A stretch of DNA of 64,000 nt from CAYNST01 sp964434105 (GCA_964434105.1 CAYSTJ010000018.1:1-64000), one strand, 5' to 3'; shown: positions 27,300 through 35,934, numbered from the stretch's first letter. A program made the numbers and translations. Notes: generated by a model from the sequence alone, not told the origin.

Positions 27300-27950
27300 A
27301 TGTTTACCGGAATTATTGAAGCTGTCGGACAGGTGACCTCGCTGACAAAAATCCAGGGTGATCTGCGGGTGGGCATTCGTGCGTCCGCGATCGATTGGAG
27401 TGCCGTGGGGCTGGGCGACTCGATCGCGACCAACGGGGTGTGTCTGACGGTCACCGGGACGACAGCGGATGGTTTTACCGCTGATGTGTCGGTGGAAACG
27501 CTGGCCCATACCACGATAGGCGGCTGGCAGGTTGGGCAGCCGGTCAATCTCGAGCAGGCGCTGATGCCCACGTCCCGTCTGGGAGGCCATTTTGTCAGTG
27601 GCCACGTCGACGCGGTTGGCGAGGTTATACAGCGCGCCCGCGATGCCCGATCCGAACGGTTTACGTTGCGTGCGCCGGCGGAGCTGGCGCGGTATATTGC
27701 GCACAAAGGCTCGATCACGGTCGATGGCACCAGCCTTACGGTGAATGCGGTCACTGGCTGTGATTTTGCGCTGAACATTGTCCCGCATACCCTCGATCAC
27801 ACCATTATCGGGCAGTATGCCGTGGGTAGCCGTGTCAACCTGGAGGTCGACCTGATTGCCCGCTATCTGGAGCGGCTGTTGCAGCCGGACCTGCCGCGAC
27901 CGGCAAACCTGAGCGCCGCCTTTCTCGCCGAACACGGCTTTATCACGTGA
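27300..27950 (+). CDS. ribE: Riboflavin synthase, alpha subunit
   Basis: A 216-aa enzyme that dismutates two 6,7-dimethyl-8-ribityllumazine molecules to riboflavin. It contains two lumazine-binding repeats beginning with MFTGIIEAVGQV and SRLGGHFVSGHVDAVGEV, with the internal SIATNGVCLTV and SITVDGTSLTV motifs in equivalent positions. ATG 27300 gives the invariant MFTG start. The 106 bp between ribD and ribE shows no FMN-riboswitch consensus. It is followed 7 bp later by ribB. Confidence 0.97.
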   Translation: MFTGIIEAVGQVTSLTKIQGDLRVGIRASAIDWSAVGLGDSIATNGVCLTVTGTTADGFTADVSVETLAHTTIGGWQVGQPVNLEQALMPTSRLGGHFVSGHVDAVGEVIQRARDARSERFTLRAPAELARYIAHKGSITVDGTSLTVNAVTGCDFALNIVPHTLDHTIIGQYAVGSRVNLEVDLIARYLERLLQPDLPRPANLSAAFLAEHGFIT

Positions 27951-27957
27951 GGTACCT

Positions 27958-29085
27958 GTGGATCTGAACACCACTGAAGAACTCATTGAAGACATTCGCC
28001 AGGGGCGGATGGTTATTCTAATGGACGACGAAGATCGCGAAAATGAAGGCGATCTGGTGATAGCTGCGGAGAAAATTTTACCGGAGCATATTAACTTTAT
28101 GGCGCGCAATGCGCGTGGACTTATCTGCCTGACGCTGACCGCACCGCGCTGCAAGCAATTGGGCTTGCCCCTGATGACGTCGGAGAATCTTGCGCCTCAC
28201 GGCACCAATTTTACCGTGTCCATTGAAGCTGCGGCTGGTGTTACCACCGGTATCAGTGCCGCAGATCGTGCGCGAACCGTGCAGGTAGCTGTTGCGCCGG
28301 ATGCCGGGCCGTCGGACATTGTGCAGCCCGGACATATCTTTCCGATCATGGCGCAACCCGGTGGTGTACTGAGCCGGGCAGGGCACACCGAGGCCGGATG
28401 CGATCTGGCCCGACTGGCCGGATTTGAACCGGCCGCGGTGATCGTGGAAATTATGAATGACGACGGCACCATGGCGCGACGCCCGGACCTTGAGGCATTC
28501 GCTCGCCAGTTTGATCTGAAAATCGGTACCATTGCAGACCTGATTCAATATCGCACTGTCAACGAGCGCACGGTGCAGTGCATTAATGAACGTTTAGTGC
28601 AGACTTATTATGGCGAGTTCACGCTTAAAACCTATCGCGATACCGTGATGGGAGAGCATCACTTTGCCATGATAAAAGGCGAAGTTGACCCCCGACAGCC
28701 GATATTGGTGCGGGTGCACGTCGGCAGCACGGCACGCGATATTCTGGGGTTGATCAACGTCTGTGAAACCGAGAGCAAGCGTCCGTGGACGTTTCACGCG
28801 GCCATGGCGCGCATCGCACGGGAGGGTGCGGGTGTTCTGGTTTTGATCGGTCACAGTGAAAGTTCGGAAGAAATCGAGGAGAGCATCGACTGGCTGTTGA
28901 CCGGAAAACAAAGCCAGCCTCGCTCCAAGCTTGTCTACAAGGAAGTCGGTACCGGGTCCCAGATTCTCCAGGATCTCGGTGTCCAGCGTATGCGTCTGCT
29001 AAGCGCGCCATACCGGTTTAAGGCGATCTCGGGTTTTAACCTGGAGGTTGTCGAATATCTGGAAAATACCTGTAGAGAAGAGTAG
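27958..29085 (+). CDS. ribB: 3,4-dihydroxy-2-butanone-4-phosphate synthase with degenerate RibA domain
   Basis: A 375-aa protein, GTG start. The N-terminal RibB domain (about residues 1-205) is complete: ILMDDEDRENEGDLVIAAE, the active-site region RNARGLICLTL and GHTEAGCDLARLAG. It makes the four-carbon precursor from ribulose 5-phosphate. The C-terminal half has the GTP cyclohydrolase II fold. The usual Cys ligand segment HSECLTGD...RCDCG is replaced by HVGSTARDILGL, so the three zinc cysteines are gone and cyclohydrolase activity is unlikely. A separate intact ribA is present at 32.1 kb. Confidence 0.93.
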   Translation: MDLNTTEELIEDIRQGRMVILMDDEDRENEGDLVIAAEKILPEHINFMARNARGLICLTLTAPRCKQLGLPLMTSENLAPHGTNFTVSIEAAAGVTTGISAADRARTVQVAVAPDAGPSDIVQPGHIFPIMAQPGGVLSRAGHTEAGCDLARLAGFEPAAVIVEIMNDDGTMARRPDLEAFARQFDLKIGTIADLIQYRTVNERTVQCINERLVQTYYGEFTLKTYRDTVMGEHHFAMIKGEVDPRQPILVRVHVGSTARDILGLINVCETESKRPWTFHAAMARIAREGAGVLVLIGHSESSEEIEESIDWLLTGKQSQPRSKLVYKEVGTGSQILQDLGVQRMRLLSAPYRFKAISGFNLEVVEYLENTCREE

Positions 29086-29185
29086 GGCCTTTCGGTTCGG
29101 GCTCTGGCAATAATCCTGTTTCCCCCCACTGACTCTGGCCGGGCTGGAGTGGTTTGGCCGGCGGGGAATGGCTGAACAGTAACAA

Positions 29186-29662
29186 ATGCGGAAAATTAAC
29201 ATGCGAATAATTGAAGGCAACTTTACACAGGCGCAGGGGCGTTATGCACTGCTGGTCAGTCGCTGGAACAGTTTTGTGGTGGACCGCCTCAAGGAAGGCG
29301 CCATTGATACATTGCTGAGACATGGCATCGCGGACGACCAGATCGACATATACTATACACCGGGATCGTTTGAGTTGCCGCTGGTTGCCAAACGGATCGC
29401 GGCCAAAGGCGAGTATGCGGCTATTGTTGCACTGGGCGCCGTAATCAGGGGCGGCACGCCGCATTTTGAGTATGTGGCAGGCGAATGTACCAAAGGACTG
29501 GCGCAGGTGTCCCTGGAAAGCGGTATGCCCATCGCGTTTGGCGTGCTGACAGTTGATACCATTGAGCAGGCGATTGAACGCGCCGGCACCAAGGCAGGTA
29601 ACAAAGGTGCCGAAGCGGCGATTACGGCCATCGAAATGGTGTCTCTGCTCGGTCAAATCTAG
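29186..29662 (+). CDS. ribH: 6,7-dimethyl-8-ribityllumazine synthase
   Basis: A 158-aa lumazine synthase, which condenses the RibB and RibD products. Seen: GRYALLVSRWNSFVVDRL, the TPGSFELPLVAKRIA substrate loop, GAVIRGGTPHFEYVAGE and MPIAFGVLTVDTIEQAIERA with GNKGAEAA. The start may be 29186 (MRKINMRI) or 29201. It follows ribB by 100 bp. The usual short ribH-nusB spacing is expanded to 329 bp by a MITE insertion. Confidence 0.96.
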   Translation: MRKINMRIIEGNFTQAQGRYALLVSRWNSFVVDRLKEGAIDTLLRHGIADDQIDIYYTPGSFELPLVAKRIAAKGEYAAIVALGAVIRGGTPHFEYVAGECTKGLAQVSLESGMPIAFGVLTVDTIEQAIERAGTKAGNKGAEAAITAIEMVSLLGQI

Positions 29663-29766
29663 TGCCGAATGAATGGCTCCGTCATTGTCGACCTGCGACG
29701 TTGAGTCATGACGCATGTGGCGCCTGCTGAAAGTGCCGCGCATTTGGCTACTGGCTTTTCTGCAAT

Positions 29767-29807
29767 GATTCATCCGTGTCATAACCGTACGGGTTGCGTC
29801 CAGATTA
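29767..29807. repeat. Fragment of a family-1 element
   Basis: About 40 bp resembling positions 9-48 of copy A (shared GTGTCATAAC and TTGCGTCCAGATT) lie just left of the intact copy B. It has neither the outer end nor the rest of the element, so it looks like an older decayed copy or a rearranged piece. Confidence 0.55.
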
Positions 29808-29817
29808 CTAATTTTTT

Positions 29818-29958
29818 GTAACTATTCAGCTCGTGTTGTAACTGTTCAGATTGCGACCAGATTTGTTCAGAGCAAGGCGAAAAATGTGAGTTTACTCGTG
29901 TAAATGACCATTTTTTAACGCAGCTATGGGCAAATCGGGGCGTGAGCTGAATAGTTAC
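29818..29958. mobile_element. Family-1 MITE, copy B (141 bp)
   Basis: Exactly the same length and orientation as copy A and clearly homologous over its whole length. Ends are GTAACTATTCAGCTC and its inverted partner GAGCTGAATAGTTAC, here a perfect 15-bp inverted repeat. Flanking octamers AATTTTTT (29810-29817) and ATTTTTTT (29959-29966) match at 7 of 8 positions, consistent with an 8-bp target duplication in a T-rich site. It sits between ribH and nusB, ending 33 bp before the nusB start. Confidence 0.85.
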
Positions 29959-29991
29959 ATTTTTTTTATCGTATCAAGAGAGTTGTACAAC

Positions 29992-30432
29992 ATGCTGGTT
30001 ACACCATCGCATCGTTCCAAAGCACGTCATTTCGCTATGCAGGCACTGTATCAATGGCAGGTGACCGGTAACCCGTTGAAGGCTATCGAAGCGGAGTTTC
30101 ACGCCGATAATGACATGTCCAAGGTGGATGTGGCGTATTTTCACGAGCTGGTGCATGAGGTCCCCCGGCATTTGGCCGAGATCGAGACGGACTTTCTGCC
30201 CTTCGTCAATGATCTGACGCTGGAGCAGATCGACCCGATTACACTCGCGCTGCTGCGGCTGTCCTGTTATGAAATGCGCTTCCGTCTTGACGTGCCCTAT
30301 AAAGTTGTCATCAACGAGTCCCTGCGGCTGTCTAAAAAATTTGGTGCGACGGACAGCTACAAGTTTTTGAACGGCGTGCTGGATCGGGTCGCGACCCGAC
30401 TGCGTAGTACAGAAATGCGGGCGCGCGACTAG
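29992..30432 (+). CDS. nusB: Transcription antitermination factor NusB
   Basis: A 146-aa all-helical protein that binds boxA RNA with NusE (S10) to form antitermination complexes on rRNA operons. Seen: SKARHFAMQALYQWQ, VDVAYFHELVHEVP, LEQIDPITLALLRLSCYEM and VVINESLRLSKKFGATDSYKFLNG split over the C-terminal half. ATG 29992 gives the usual N-terminus; the upstream extension is element sequence. The TAG stop (30430-30432) is completed by the first G of a family-2 element, so the exact C-terminus may have been altered by that insertion. Confidence 0.95.
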   Translation: MLVTPSHRSKARHFAMQALYQWQVTGNPLKAIEAEFHADNDMSKVDVAYFHELVHEVPRHLAEIETDFLPFVNDLTLEQIDPITLALLRLSCYEMRFRLDVPYKVVINESLRLSKKFGATDSYKFLNGVLDRVATRLRSTEMRARD

Positions 30433-30609
30433 GGTCTGTTGACGTTTCATCATCATCATCACCACTGCTGGCGGCCATTTTTTCGACTGGCCTGGCAGAA
30501 GAAGCGTGGTGTGGTGGTACCAAATAAGCGACTGATAACGACGCCAGGCGGAAAAATGGTCCCAGCCCTTCAGGCACAACAGAGGCGATGATGAAACGTC
30601 AACAGACCC
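30432..30609. mobile_element. Family-2 MITE between nusB and thiL (178 bp)
   Basis: Perfect 23-bp terminal inverted repeats: left end begins GGGTCTGTTGACGTTTCATC (30432-30454), right end is its exact complement (30587-30609). TA lies on both sides (30430-30431 and 30610-30611), consistent with a 2-bp target duplication. The interior has no transposase. The left end supplies the last base of the nusB stop codon; the right end carries AGAGG and two ATGs in frame with thiL. The parent insertion sequence is not identified; TA duplications occur in IS630 and some IS5-type elements. Confidence 0.88.
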
Positions 30610-31571
30610 TAATGGACGAGTTCGGCCTGATCCGTCAATACTTCGCACGGTCGGGAGCCAGTGAAGATGTTCTGGTCGGCGTCGGTGATGACTGCGCGGT
30701 ATTGCGGTTGCCGATGGGCCGGCATCTGGCCGTATCAATGGATACCATGGTGCAGGGGGTGCATTTCCCTGAAGATACGCCGCCCCGGCATATTGGCAGC
30801 CGTGTTCTGTGCGCCGCGCTGAGCGATCTAGCCGCAATGGGTGCGCAACCACACTGGTTTACACTTGGGCTGACGCTGCCGAATGCCGAACCAGAGTGGC
30901 TATTGGCGTTCAGTGACGGCTTGTTCCGGATTGCAGAACAGTATGAATGCAGTCTGGTGGGCGGCGATACAACACGCGGCCCGTTGTGTATATCGGTGCA
31001 GGTGCACGGAAGTGTCTCACCGGACGGTATATTGCGGCGCAGCGGCGCCAATCCCGGGGACGTGATCTATGTAACCGGACAGCTCGGTGATGGCGCGGCG
31101 GCGCTGGCGCTGTTGTCCCGCAAGCTGACCGTGGCACCATCGTGCCGCGACTATTTGATGAACCGGTTCTACAGCCCCGCGCCCCGGATTCAGGACGGTC
31201 AGTTGCTGGCCGGTCTTGCCTCCAGCGCTATCGATGTCTCCGATGGGTTCTATCAGGATTTACAGCATATCTGCGAAGCCAATGGTGTCGGCGCCTGCGT
31301 GGACCTGACACGACTGCCGATGTCGGATCATTGGACCCGGTACGCCGATGAGGACCAATGTATTGAGTGGGCGCTGACCGGCGGTGATGACTACGAACTG
31401 TGTTTCACTGTACCCCGCGAGCGCACAGCGCAGTTGGAGCAGCATATCCGTTCCGGCCGGATAAGCGCCACCGCGGTTGGCAAGATAGTAGAAAGACAGG
31501 ATATAGTGCTTGTTCGTGAAGGACGTCCCTATTCATTAAAAAACCGGGGGTTCAAACATTTTGGCCACTAA
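30591..31571 (+). CDS. thiL: Thiamine-monophosphate kinase
   Basis: Phosphorylates thiamine monophosphate to thiamine diphosphate. Seen: GVGDDCAVLRLP, VSMDTMVQGVHF, ALSDLAAMGAQPHWFTLGLT, VGGDTTRGPL, DVSDGFYQDLQHI and GGDDYELCFTVP, all ThiL/PurM-like motifs. The conserved protein begins MDEFGLIRQYF at ATG 30612. The right end of the family-2 element adds in-frame ATGs at 30588 and 30591, with AGAGG at 30581-30585 giving 5-nt spacing to 30591. ATG 30612 has no SD. The product may therefore carry an element-derived MKRQQTL extension. Full length from 30591 is 326 aa. Confidence 0.94.
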   Translation: MKRQQTLMDEFGLIRQYFARSGASEDVLVGVGDDCAVLRLPMGRHLAVSMDTMVQGVHFPEDTPPRHIGSRVLCAALSDLAAMGAQPHWFTLGLTLPNAEPEWLLAFSDGLFRIAEQYECSLVGGDTTRGPLCISVQVHGSVSPDGILRRSGANPGDVIYVTGQLGDGAAALALLSRKLTVAPSCRDYLMNRFYSPAPRIQDGQLLAGLASSAIDVSDGFYQDLQHICEANGVGACVDLTRLPMSDHWTRYADEDQCIEWALTGGDDYELCFTVPRERTAQLEQHIRSGRISATAVGKIVERQDIVLVREGRPYSLKNRGFKHFGH

Positions 31572-32043
31572 AAATCCAGCGTTCGGCGAGCTGCTACGAC
31601 ACCCGGCCAGTTTTTTTGCCTTCGGTATGGGTTCCGGTCTGGCTCCGGTTATGCCGGGCACATTCGGCACTGTAGCAGCGCTGCCCATCTTCTGTCTGTT
31701 GCGGTTGATGCCCCAGGCAATGTATCTCGCCACCCTGGTCATAGCGTTTCTGGTGGGTATCGCATTGTGCGATATCGCCTCGCGACGGCTGGGGGTGCAC
31801 GACCATGGTGGTATTGTCTGGGACGAGTTTGTGGGTCTGTGGCTGGCGCTCGCCTTTATTCCGTTTGAGTGGCCCTGGATACTGGCCGGCTTTCTGATTT
31901 TCCGCGCCTTTGACATGATCAAGCCCTGGCCCATTAGCTGGCTGGATAAACGTGTACACGGGGGGCTGGGGATTATGCTGGATGACATCCTTGCTGCACT
32001 GGCGACCATAGCTTGCCTGGAAGGCATTCGATTTATTCTTTAA
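31561..32043 (+). CDS. pgpA: Phosphatidylglycerophosphatase A
   Basis: A 160-aa inner-membrane enzyme that dephosphorylates phosphatidylglycerol phosphate. Seen: FAFGMGSGLAPVMPGTFGT, DHGGIVWDEFVGLWLAL and IFRAFDMIKPWPI, with hydrophobic membrane segments between. The start is TTG 31561, overlapping the thiL stop by 11 bp, so translation is probably coupled. The order nusB-thiL-pgpA is conserved in gammaproteobacteria. Confidence 0.94.
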   Translation: MATKNPAFGELLRHPASFFAFGMGSGLAPVMPGTFGTVAALPIFCLLRLMPQAMYLATLVIAFLVGIALCDIASRRLGVHDHGGIVWDEFVGLWLALAFIPFEWPWILAGFLIFRAFDMIKPWPISWLDKRVHGGLGIMLDDILAALATIACLEGIRFIL

Positions 32044-32063
32044 ACCAAGTAAGGGTAGTGTCA

Positions 32064-32657
32064 GTGACCGTTGAATACGTGGAATCCTCAAAATTACCGA
32101 CGCCCTGGGGTATGTTTGAAATGCATGGGTTTGCCGAAGCGGGCAAAGACAAGGAGCATCTGGTGTTGACCATGGGGCGTGTGGACGACGGCGAACCGGT
32201 GCTCACCCGCCTGCATTCCGAGTGTCTCACCGGCGACGCACTGTTCAGTTTACGTTGTGATTGTGGCGCCCAGCTCCAGGCCGCCATGCATCGCATCGCC
32301 ATAGAGGGCAGGGGAGCGATCTTTTACCTGCGTCAGGAAGGGCGGGGTATCGGTTTGATCAACAAGATCCGGGCTTACCATCTGCAGGACAAGGGTGCAG
32401 ACACCGTAGAGGCGAACGAGCAGTTGGGATTTGGCGCCGATATGCGTGATTACACGATTTTGACACCGATGTTTCGGCATCTGGGAATCAGTCGGGTCCG
32501 CCTGATGACCAATAATCCCCGGAAAATCCAGGCATTGCAGGCATTACACATCGAAGTGGTGGAGAGACTGGTACACGAAACCGGGCGCAATCCACACAAT
32601 TTACATTATCTCGCTACCAAAAAAGGCAAGTTGGGGCATCTTCTGGATGACAGTTAA
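32064..32657 (+). CDS. ribA: GTP cyclohydrolase II
   Basis: A 197-aa enzyme for the first step of riboflavin synthesis, opening GTP to the diaminopyrimidine phosphate. The zinc ligands are intact in HSECLTGDALFSLRCDCG, with RQEGRGIGLINKIRAY and the MTNNPRKIQAL nucleotide-binding region. GTG 32064 has a GTAAGGG site and gives the family length (E. coli RibA 196 aa). It supplies the activity apparently lost from the RibB C-terminal domain. It converges on dxs. Confidence 0.96.
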   Translation: MTVEYVESSKLPTPWGMFEMHGFAEAGKDKEHLVLTMGRVDDGEPVLTRLHSECLTGDALFSLRCDCGAQLQAAMHRIAIEGRGAIFYLRQEGRGIGLINKIRAYHLQDKGADTVEANEQLGFGADMRDYTILTPMFRHLGISRVRLMTNNPRKIQALQALHIEVVERLVHETGRNPHNLHYLATKKGKLGHLLDDS

Positions 32658-32722
32658 CCGGTCGCTGGCCCGCTGCAGCTGGCCTGAGGTTGCGGTTTAG
32701 ACAGCGACAGGCTACCGCGACG

Positions 32723-34639
32723 TCAGCAGGCTCGGGTCGTTGCGGGCTGATTTTTTTCCAATAGCTTGAGCCGCTGGTTGATCTGGTGTTCGATGCCCGC
32801 AAGATCGAGATCGACAGAGGCAAGCTGGGCTTTTCTGTCGGCATGTTCGATAAAAGTATCTGGCAGCCCAATCTGCAAGACTGGATTGACAATACCCGCT
32901 GCCGCCATGAACTCAGTGACCGCCGAGCCGGCTCCGCCGGCGATACACCCTTCTTCTAGCGTGACAACCAACTGGCAGCCGCCTATCGCCGATTTAATCA
33001 ATTCTGTGTCCAGTGGCTTTACCCAGCGCATGTCGCAGAGCGTATATCCATATCGGCGAGCGACGTCCTGAGCCTCGGCCAGCAGGACACCGAAGTTCAA
33101 CAGGCAGACCCGGGTACCCTGCAGCAGCAACCGGCCCTTGCCCACCGGCAGCGGGTCAGATTTGACCGCAATAGGTACACCAGTGCCGATACCACGGGGA
33201 TAACGAACCGCGGCAGCGCCACTGTGCTGATAGGCGGCGCTCAGTAACTGATAGCATTCGTTTTCGTCACTGGGTGCGGCGATGGCCATGTCCGGAATGC
33301 AGCGCAGAAAAGCCAGATCAAATGCCCCCGAGTGCGTCGGTCCGTCCTCGCCAACGACGCCGGCGCGATCTATGGCAAAAGTGACGTTAAGGTTCTGCAG
33401 GGCAACGTCGTGGATCAACTGATCATAGGCGCGTTGCAGGAAAGTAGAGTATATGGCCACCACCGGTTTCTGACCCTCGCAGGCAAGACCCGCCGCCAGC
33501 GTGACCGCATGCTGCTCTGCAATAGCCACGTCGTGGAACCGGTCCGGAAATGCTTTGCTGAACTCTACCATCCCGCTTCCCTCACACATGGCGGGCGTAA
33601 TGCCGACCAGTAAGGGGTCCTGTCGAGCCTGGTCGCAGAGCCACTTACCGAAAACGGCCTGGTATTTTTGCCGTGGCAAGCTGGCGGCTTTCGGCTTGAC
33701 CGATGATTTGGGTTCGATTTTATTCAGGGCGTGATAGCCCACCGGGTCCCGCTCGGCCGGGGTAAAGCCCTTGCCTTTGGTTGTTATGACGTGCAGCAGT
33801 TTCGGGCCTTTGAACTCCCGGAGACTGTTCAGGTCATGAGTCAGTCGGTTCAAATCGTGGCCGTCAATGGGGCCAATATAATAAAAGCCCAGCTCTTCAA
33901 ACAGGGTGCTGGGTGAAACCATACCCTTCATATGTTCCTCGGCCCGTTTCGCCAGTTCGCGGGCGTGGGGCAGGTTTTCCAGCATTTTTTTGCTGCTTTC
34001 TCTCAGGACGCGGTAAAACTTGCTGGCCCAGATTTTGGAGAAATACGTTGCCAGCCCACCGACATTGGGCGAGATAGACATATTGTTGTCATTCAGGATA
34101 ACCAGCAGATTGGCGCCTGTATGAGCCGCATGGTTTAACGCTTCAAAGGCCATGCCGGCCGTCATGGCACCATCGCCGATGACAGCCACTGTCTCCCGAT
34201 TGATACCGCGCGCTGAGCTGGCCAGTGCCATCCCCAGGGCAGCACTCATCGAAGTGCTTGAATGACCGACGCCGAAGGTGTCATAGGGGCTCTCACTGCG
34301 TTTGGGAAAGCCCGCCAGCCCGCCCTGGGTACGGATCGTGTGAATCTGGTCACGACGGCCGGTGAGGATCTTATGAGGATAAGTCTGGTGACCTACGTCC
34401 CAGACGAGGAGGTCATGGGGCGTCTCGAATACATAATGCAACGCAATGGTCAGCTCGACCACGCCCAGTCCGGCACCAAAATGTCCGCCGGATTGACCCA
34501 CACTGTAAAGCAGAAACTCACGTAATTCACAGGCGAGCTGGGGCAGCTGTCGACGCTCCAGCTGGCGCAGGTCAGCGCCGCCGTTGATCTGGTCGAGCAG
34601 GGGCGTGAGCGGGCGCGTTTTGGGGATTTCGTCAAACAT
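32723..34639 (-). CDS. dxs: 1-deoxy-D-xylulose-5-phosphate synthase
   Basis: A 638-aa TPP-dependent enzyme that condenses pyruvate and glyceraldehyde 3-phosphate for isoprenoid, thiamine and pyridoxine precursors. Seen: GGHFGAGLGVVELTIALHYV, VWDVGHQTYPHKILTGR, the TPP motif GDGAMTAGMAFEALN...ILNDNNMSI, and DRAGVVGEDGPTHSGAFDL in the transketolase-like domain. The start at 34639 (MFDEIPKTRPLTPLLD) has the normal N-terminus. It converges with ribA over a 65-bp gap with no clear terminator. Confidence 0.97.
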   Translation of the reverse strand: MFDEIPKTRPLTPLLDQINGGADLRQLERRQLPQLACELREFLLYSVGQSGGHFGAGLGVVELTIALHYVFETPHDLLVWDVGHQTYPHKILTGRRDQIHTIRTQGGLAGFPKRSESPYDTFGVGHSSTSMSAALGMALASSARGINRETVAVIGDGAMTAGMAFEALNHAAHTGANLLVILNDNNMSISPNVGGLATYFSKIWASKFYRVLRESSKKMLENLPHARELAKRAEEHMKGMVSPSTLFEELGFYYIGPIDGHDLNRLTHDLNSLREFKGPKLLHVITTKGKGFTPAERDPVGYHALNKIEPKSSVKPKAASLPRQKYQAVFGKWLCDQARQDPLLVGITPAMCEGSGMVEFSKAFPDRFHDVAIAEQHAVTLAAGLACEGQKPVVAIYSTFLQRAYDQLIHDVALQNLNVTFAIDRAGVVGEDGPTHSGAFDLAFLRCIPDMAIAAPSDENECYQLLSAAYQHSGAAAVRYPRGIGTGVPIAVKSDPLPVGKGRLLLQGTRVCLLNFGVLLAEAQDVARRYGYTLCDMRWVKPLDTELIKSAIGGCQLVVTLEEGCIAGGAGSAVTEFMAAAGIVNPVLQIGLPDTFIEHADRKAQLASVDLDLAGIEHQINQRLKLLEKNQPATTRAC

Positions 34640-34721
34640 ACTGAATCGGCTTACTGTAGCGTTCGGATAACCCGCTATTGTATTGCGGTGTGGGTGCCTT
34701 GGAAAGCGGGCAGGGCAAAAT

Positions 34722-35537
34722 TTAACCGAACCTGGAACAGTCCACACGAAAAAAACGGGCATCGTCCAGGCGGAGCATGGTCAGACAGCCGCCCCAGATA
34801 CAGCCTGTATCCAGCGCAATGCGATCGTCCCGTGAGGTTTTGCCTTCGAGTGCTGCCCAGTGGCCAAACAGCAGACGATGGTATCCGTCGCCCTCGGGGC
34901 GATCGAATTCGAACCAGGGGCGCATGCCGGGCGGGGCATGACTCGCGCTTTCCTTGGCCTCAAAATCAAGTAACCCGTCCGTGCCAATAAAACGCATGCG
35001 GGTCAGATAGTTAACAATGGCGCGCAGGCGTTTGTTGCCGCTAAGGGCGTTGTCCCACTGCACGGGCTTGTTGCTGTACATTTTGCGAAGAAACTGACCT
35101 ATACGGGGCCCGCGCATGATGTTCTCGACCTCATTGGCATAACCGGCGGCCTGATCCAGCGTCCAGATATGCGGGATACCGGCATGCGAGAGAACATAAC
35201 GGTCGCTCCGGTGCAGCAGCGGCTGACGCCGCAACCACTGGATCATCTCTTCGCCATCCGCCGCATCGAGCACATCTGTAATGGTGTCCTTGCTGGTAAT
35301 TTTACGCGCACCGTAGGCAATACCCAGCAAATGCAGGTCATGGTTACCCAAAACAGTGACTGCGCTGTCACCAAGTGCCATTACAGTACGCAACACCTCG
35401 ACATTGTCCACGCCCCGGTTCACCAGGTCGCCGGCCAGCCAGAGCTGATCCCGGGATGGACAGAATTTCACATTATCCAGTAGTGTCCTGAACGGACCCG
35501 CGCATCCCTGTATGTCACCGACGGCATAGATAGCCAT
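34722..35537 (-). CDS. apaH: Bis(5'-nucleosyl)-tetraphosphatase, symmetrical
   Basis: A 271-aa metallophosphatase hydrolysing Ap4A to two ADP. Metal-binding motifs: MAIYAVGDIQGC, LAGDLVNRG, VLGNHDLHLLG and SHAGIPHIW. The start at 35537 is fixed by the GDIQGC motif and lies 4 bp after the apaG stop. It is the last gene of the lptD-surA-pdxA-rsmA-apaG-apaH series. An 83-bp gap separates it from dxs. Confidence 0.96.
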   Translation of the reverse strand: MAIYAVGDIQGCAGPFRTLLDNVKFCPSRDQLWLAGDLVNRGVDNVEVLRTVMALGDSAVTVLGNHDLHLLGIAYGARKITSKDTITDVLDAADGEEMIQWLRRQPLLHRSDRYVLSHAGIPHIWTLDQAAGYANEVENIMRGPRIGQFLRKMYSNKPVQWDNALSGNKRLRAIVNYLTRMRFIGTDGLLDFEAKESASHAPPGMRPWFEFDRPEGDGYHRLLFGHWAALEGKTSRDDRIALDTGCIWGGCLTMLRLDDARFFRVDCSRFG

Positions 35538-35541
35538 GTGT

Positions 35542-35934
35542 TCAGTGCAGTCTGTGTGGAGGCACCAGCGCGAAAGCTGGAATGGGCGCGTCAAACTGTT
35601 CGCCATCCGTGGTACGCATTTGATACGTGCCGGTCATGGTGCCAGTTTCGGTGGCCAGGATCACGCCACTGGAGTAACTGTAATTGCTGCCGGGGGATAT
35701 GACCGGCTGTTCGCCGACGACACCCGTGCCCTGAACTTCCTGCACTTCACCATTGTCATCGGTAATAATCCAGTGACGGCTGATAAGCTGGACGTCTGCC
35801 GAACCATTGTTGGTCAGGGTGATGGTATAGCCAAATACGTAGCGCGCAGCCAGCGGTTCTGACTGCTCCTCGAGAAATCGTGTTTTCACTTCGATGGCAA
35901 TGCTTTTATTCAGGGTGCTGATGTCCGTCTGCAT
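35542..35934 (-). CDS. apaG: ApaG protein
   Basis: A 130-aa single-domain protein with the ApaG/DUF525 immunoglobulin-like beta-sandwich: YVFGYTITLTNNGSADVQLI, SRHWIITDDNGEVQEVQG and GVVGEQPVISPGSNYSYSSG. Biochemical function is not settled; mutants in other species affect Co2+ resistance and motility. Its start lies 29 bp inside the end of rsmA, so it is probably translationally coupled. Confidence 0.95.
   Translation of the reverse strand: MQTDISTLNKSIAIEVKTRFLEEQSEPLAARYVFGYTITLTNNGSADVQLISRHWIITDDNGEVQEVQGTGVVGEQPVISPGSNYSYSSGVILATETGTMTGTYQMRTTDGEQFDAPIPAFALVPPHRLH

Noticed and set aside
29818..29958. Family-1 repeats as REP/BIME or a small RNA
   Set aside because: The inverted ends with 8-bp flanking duplications fit transposition better. 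An additional RNA role cannot be excluded without expression data.
29926..29991. Longer nusB start at 29926
   Set aside because: The added residues are encoded by the MITE and its flank and are not NusB-like; ATG 29992 gives the family N-terminus.
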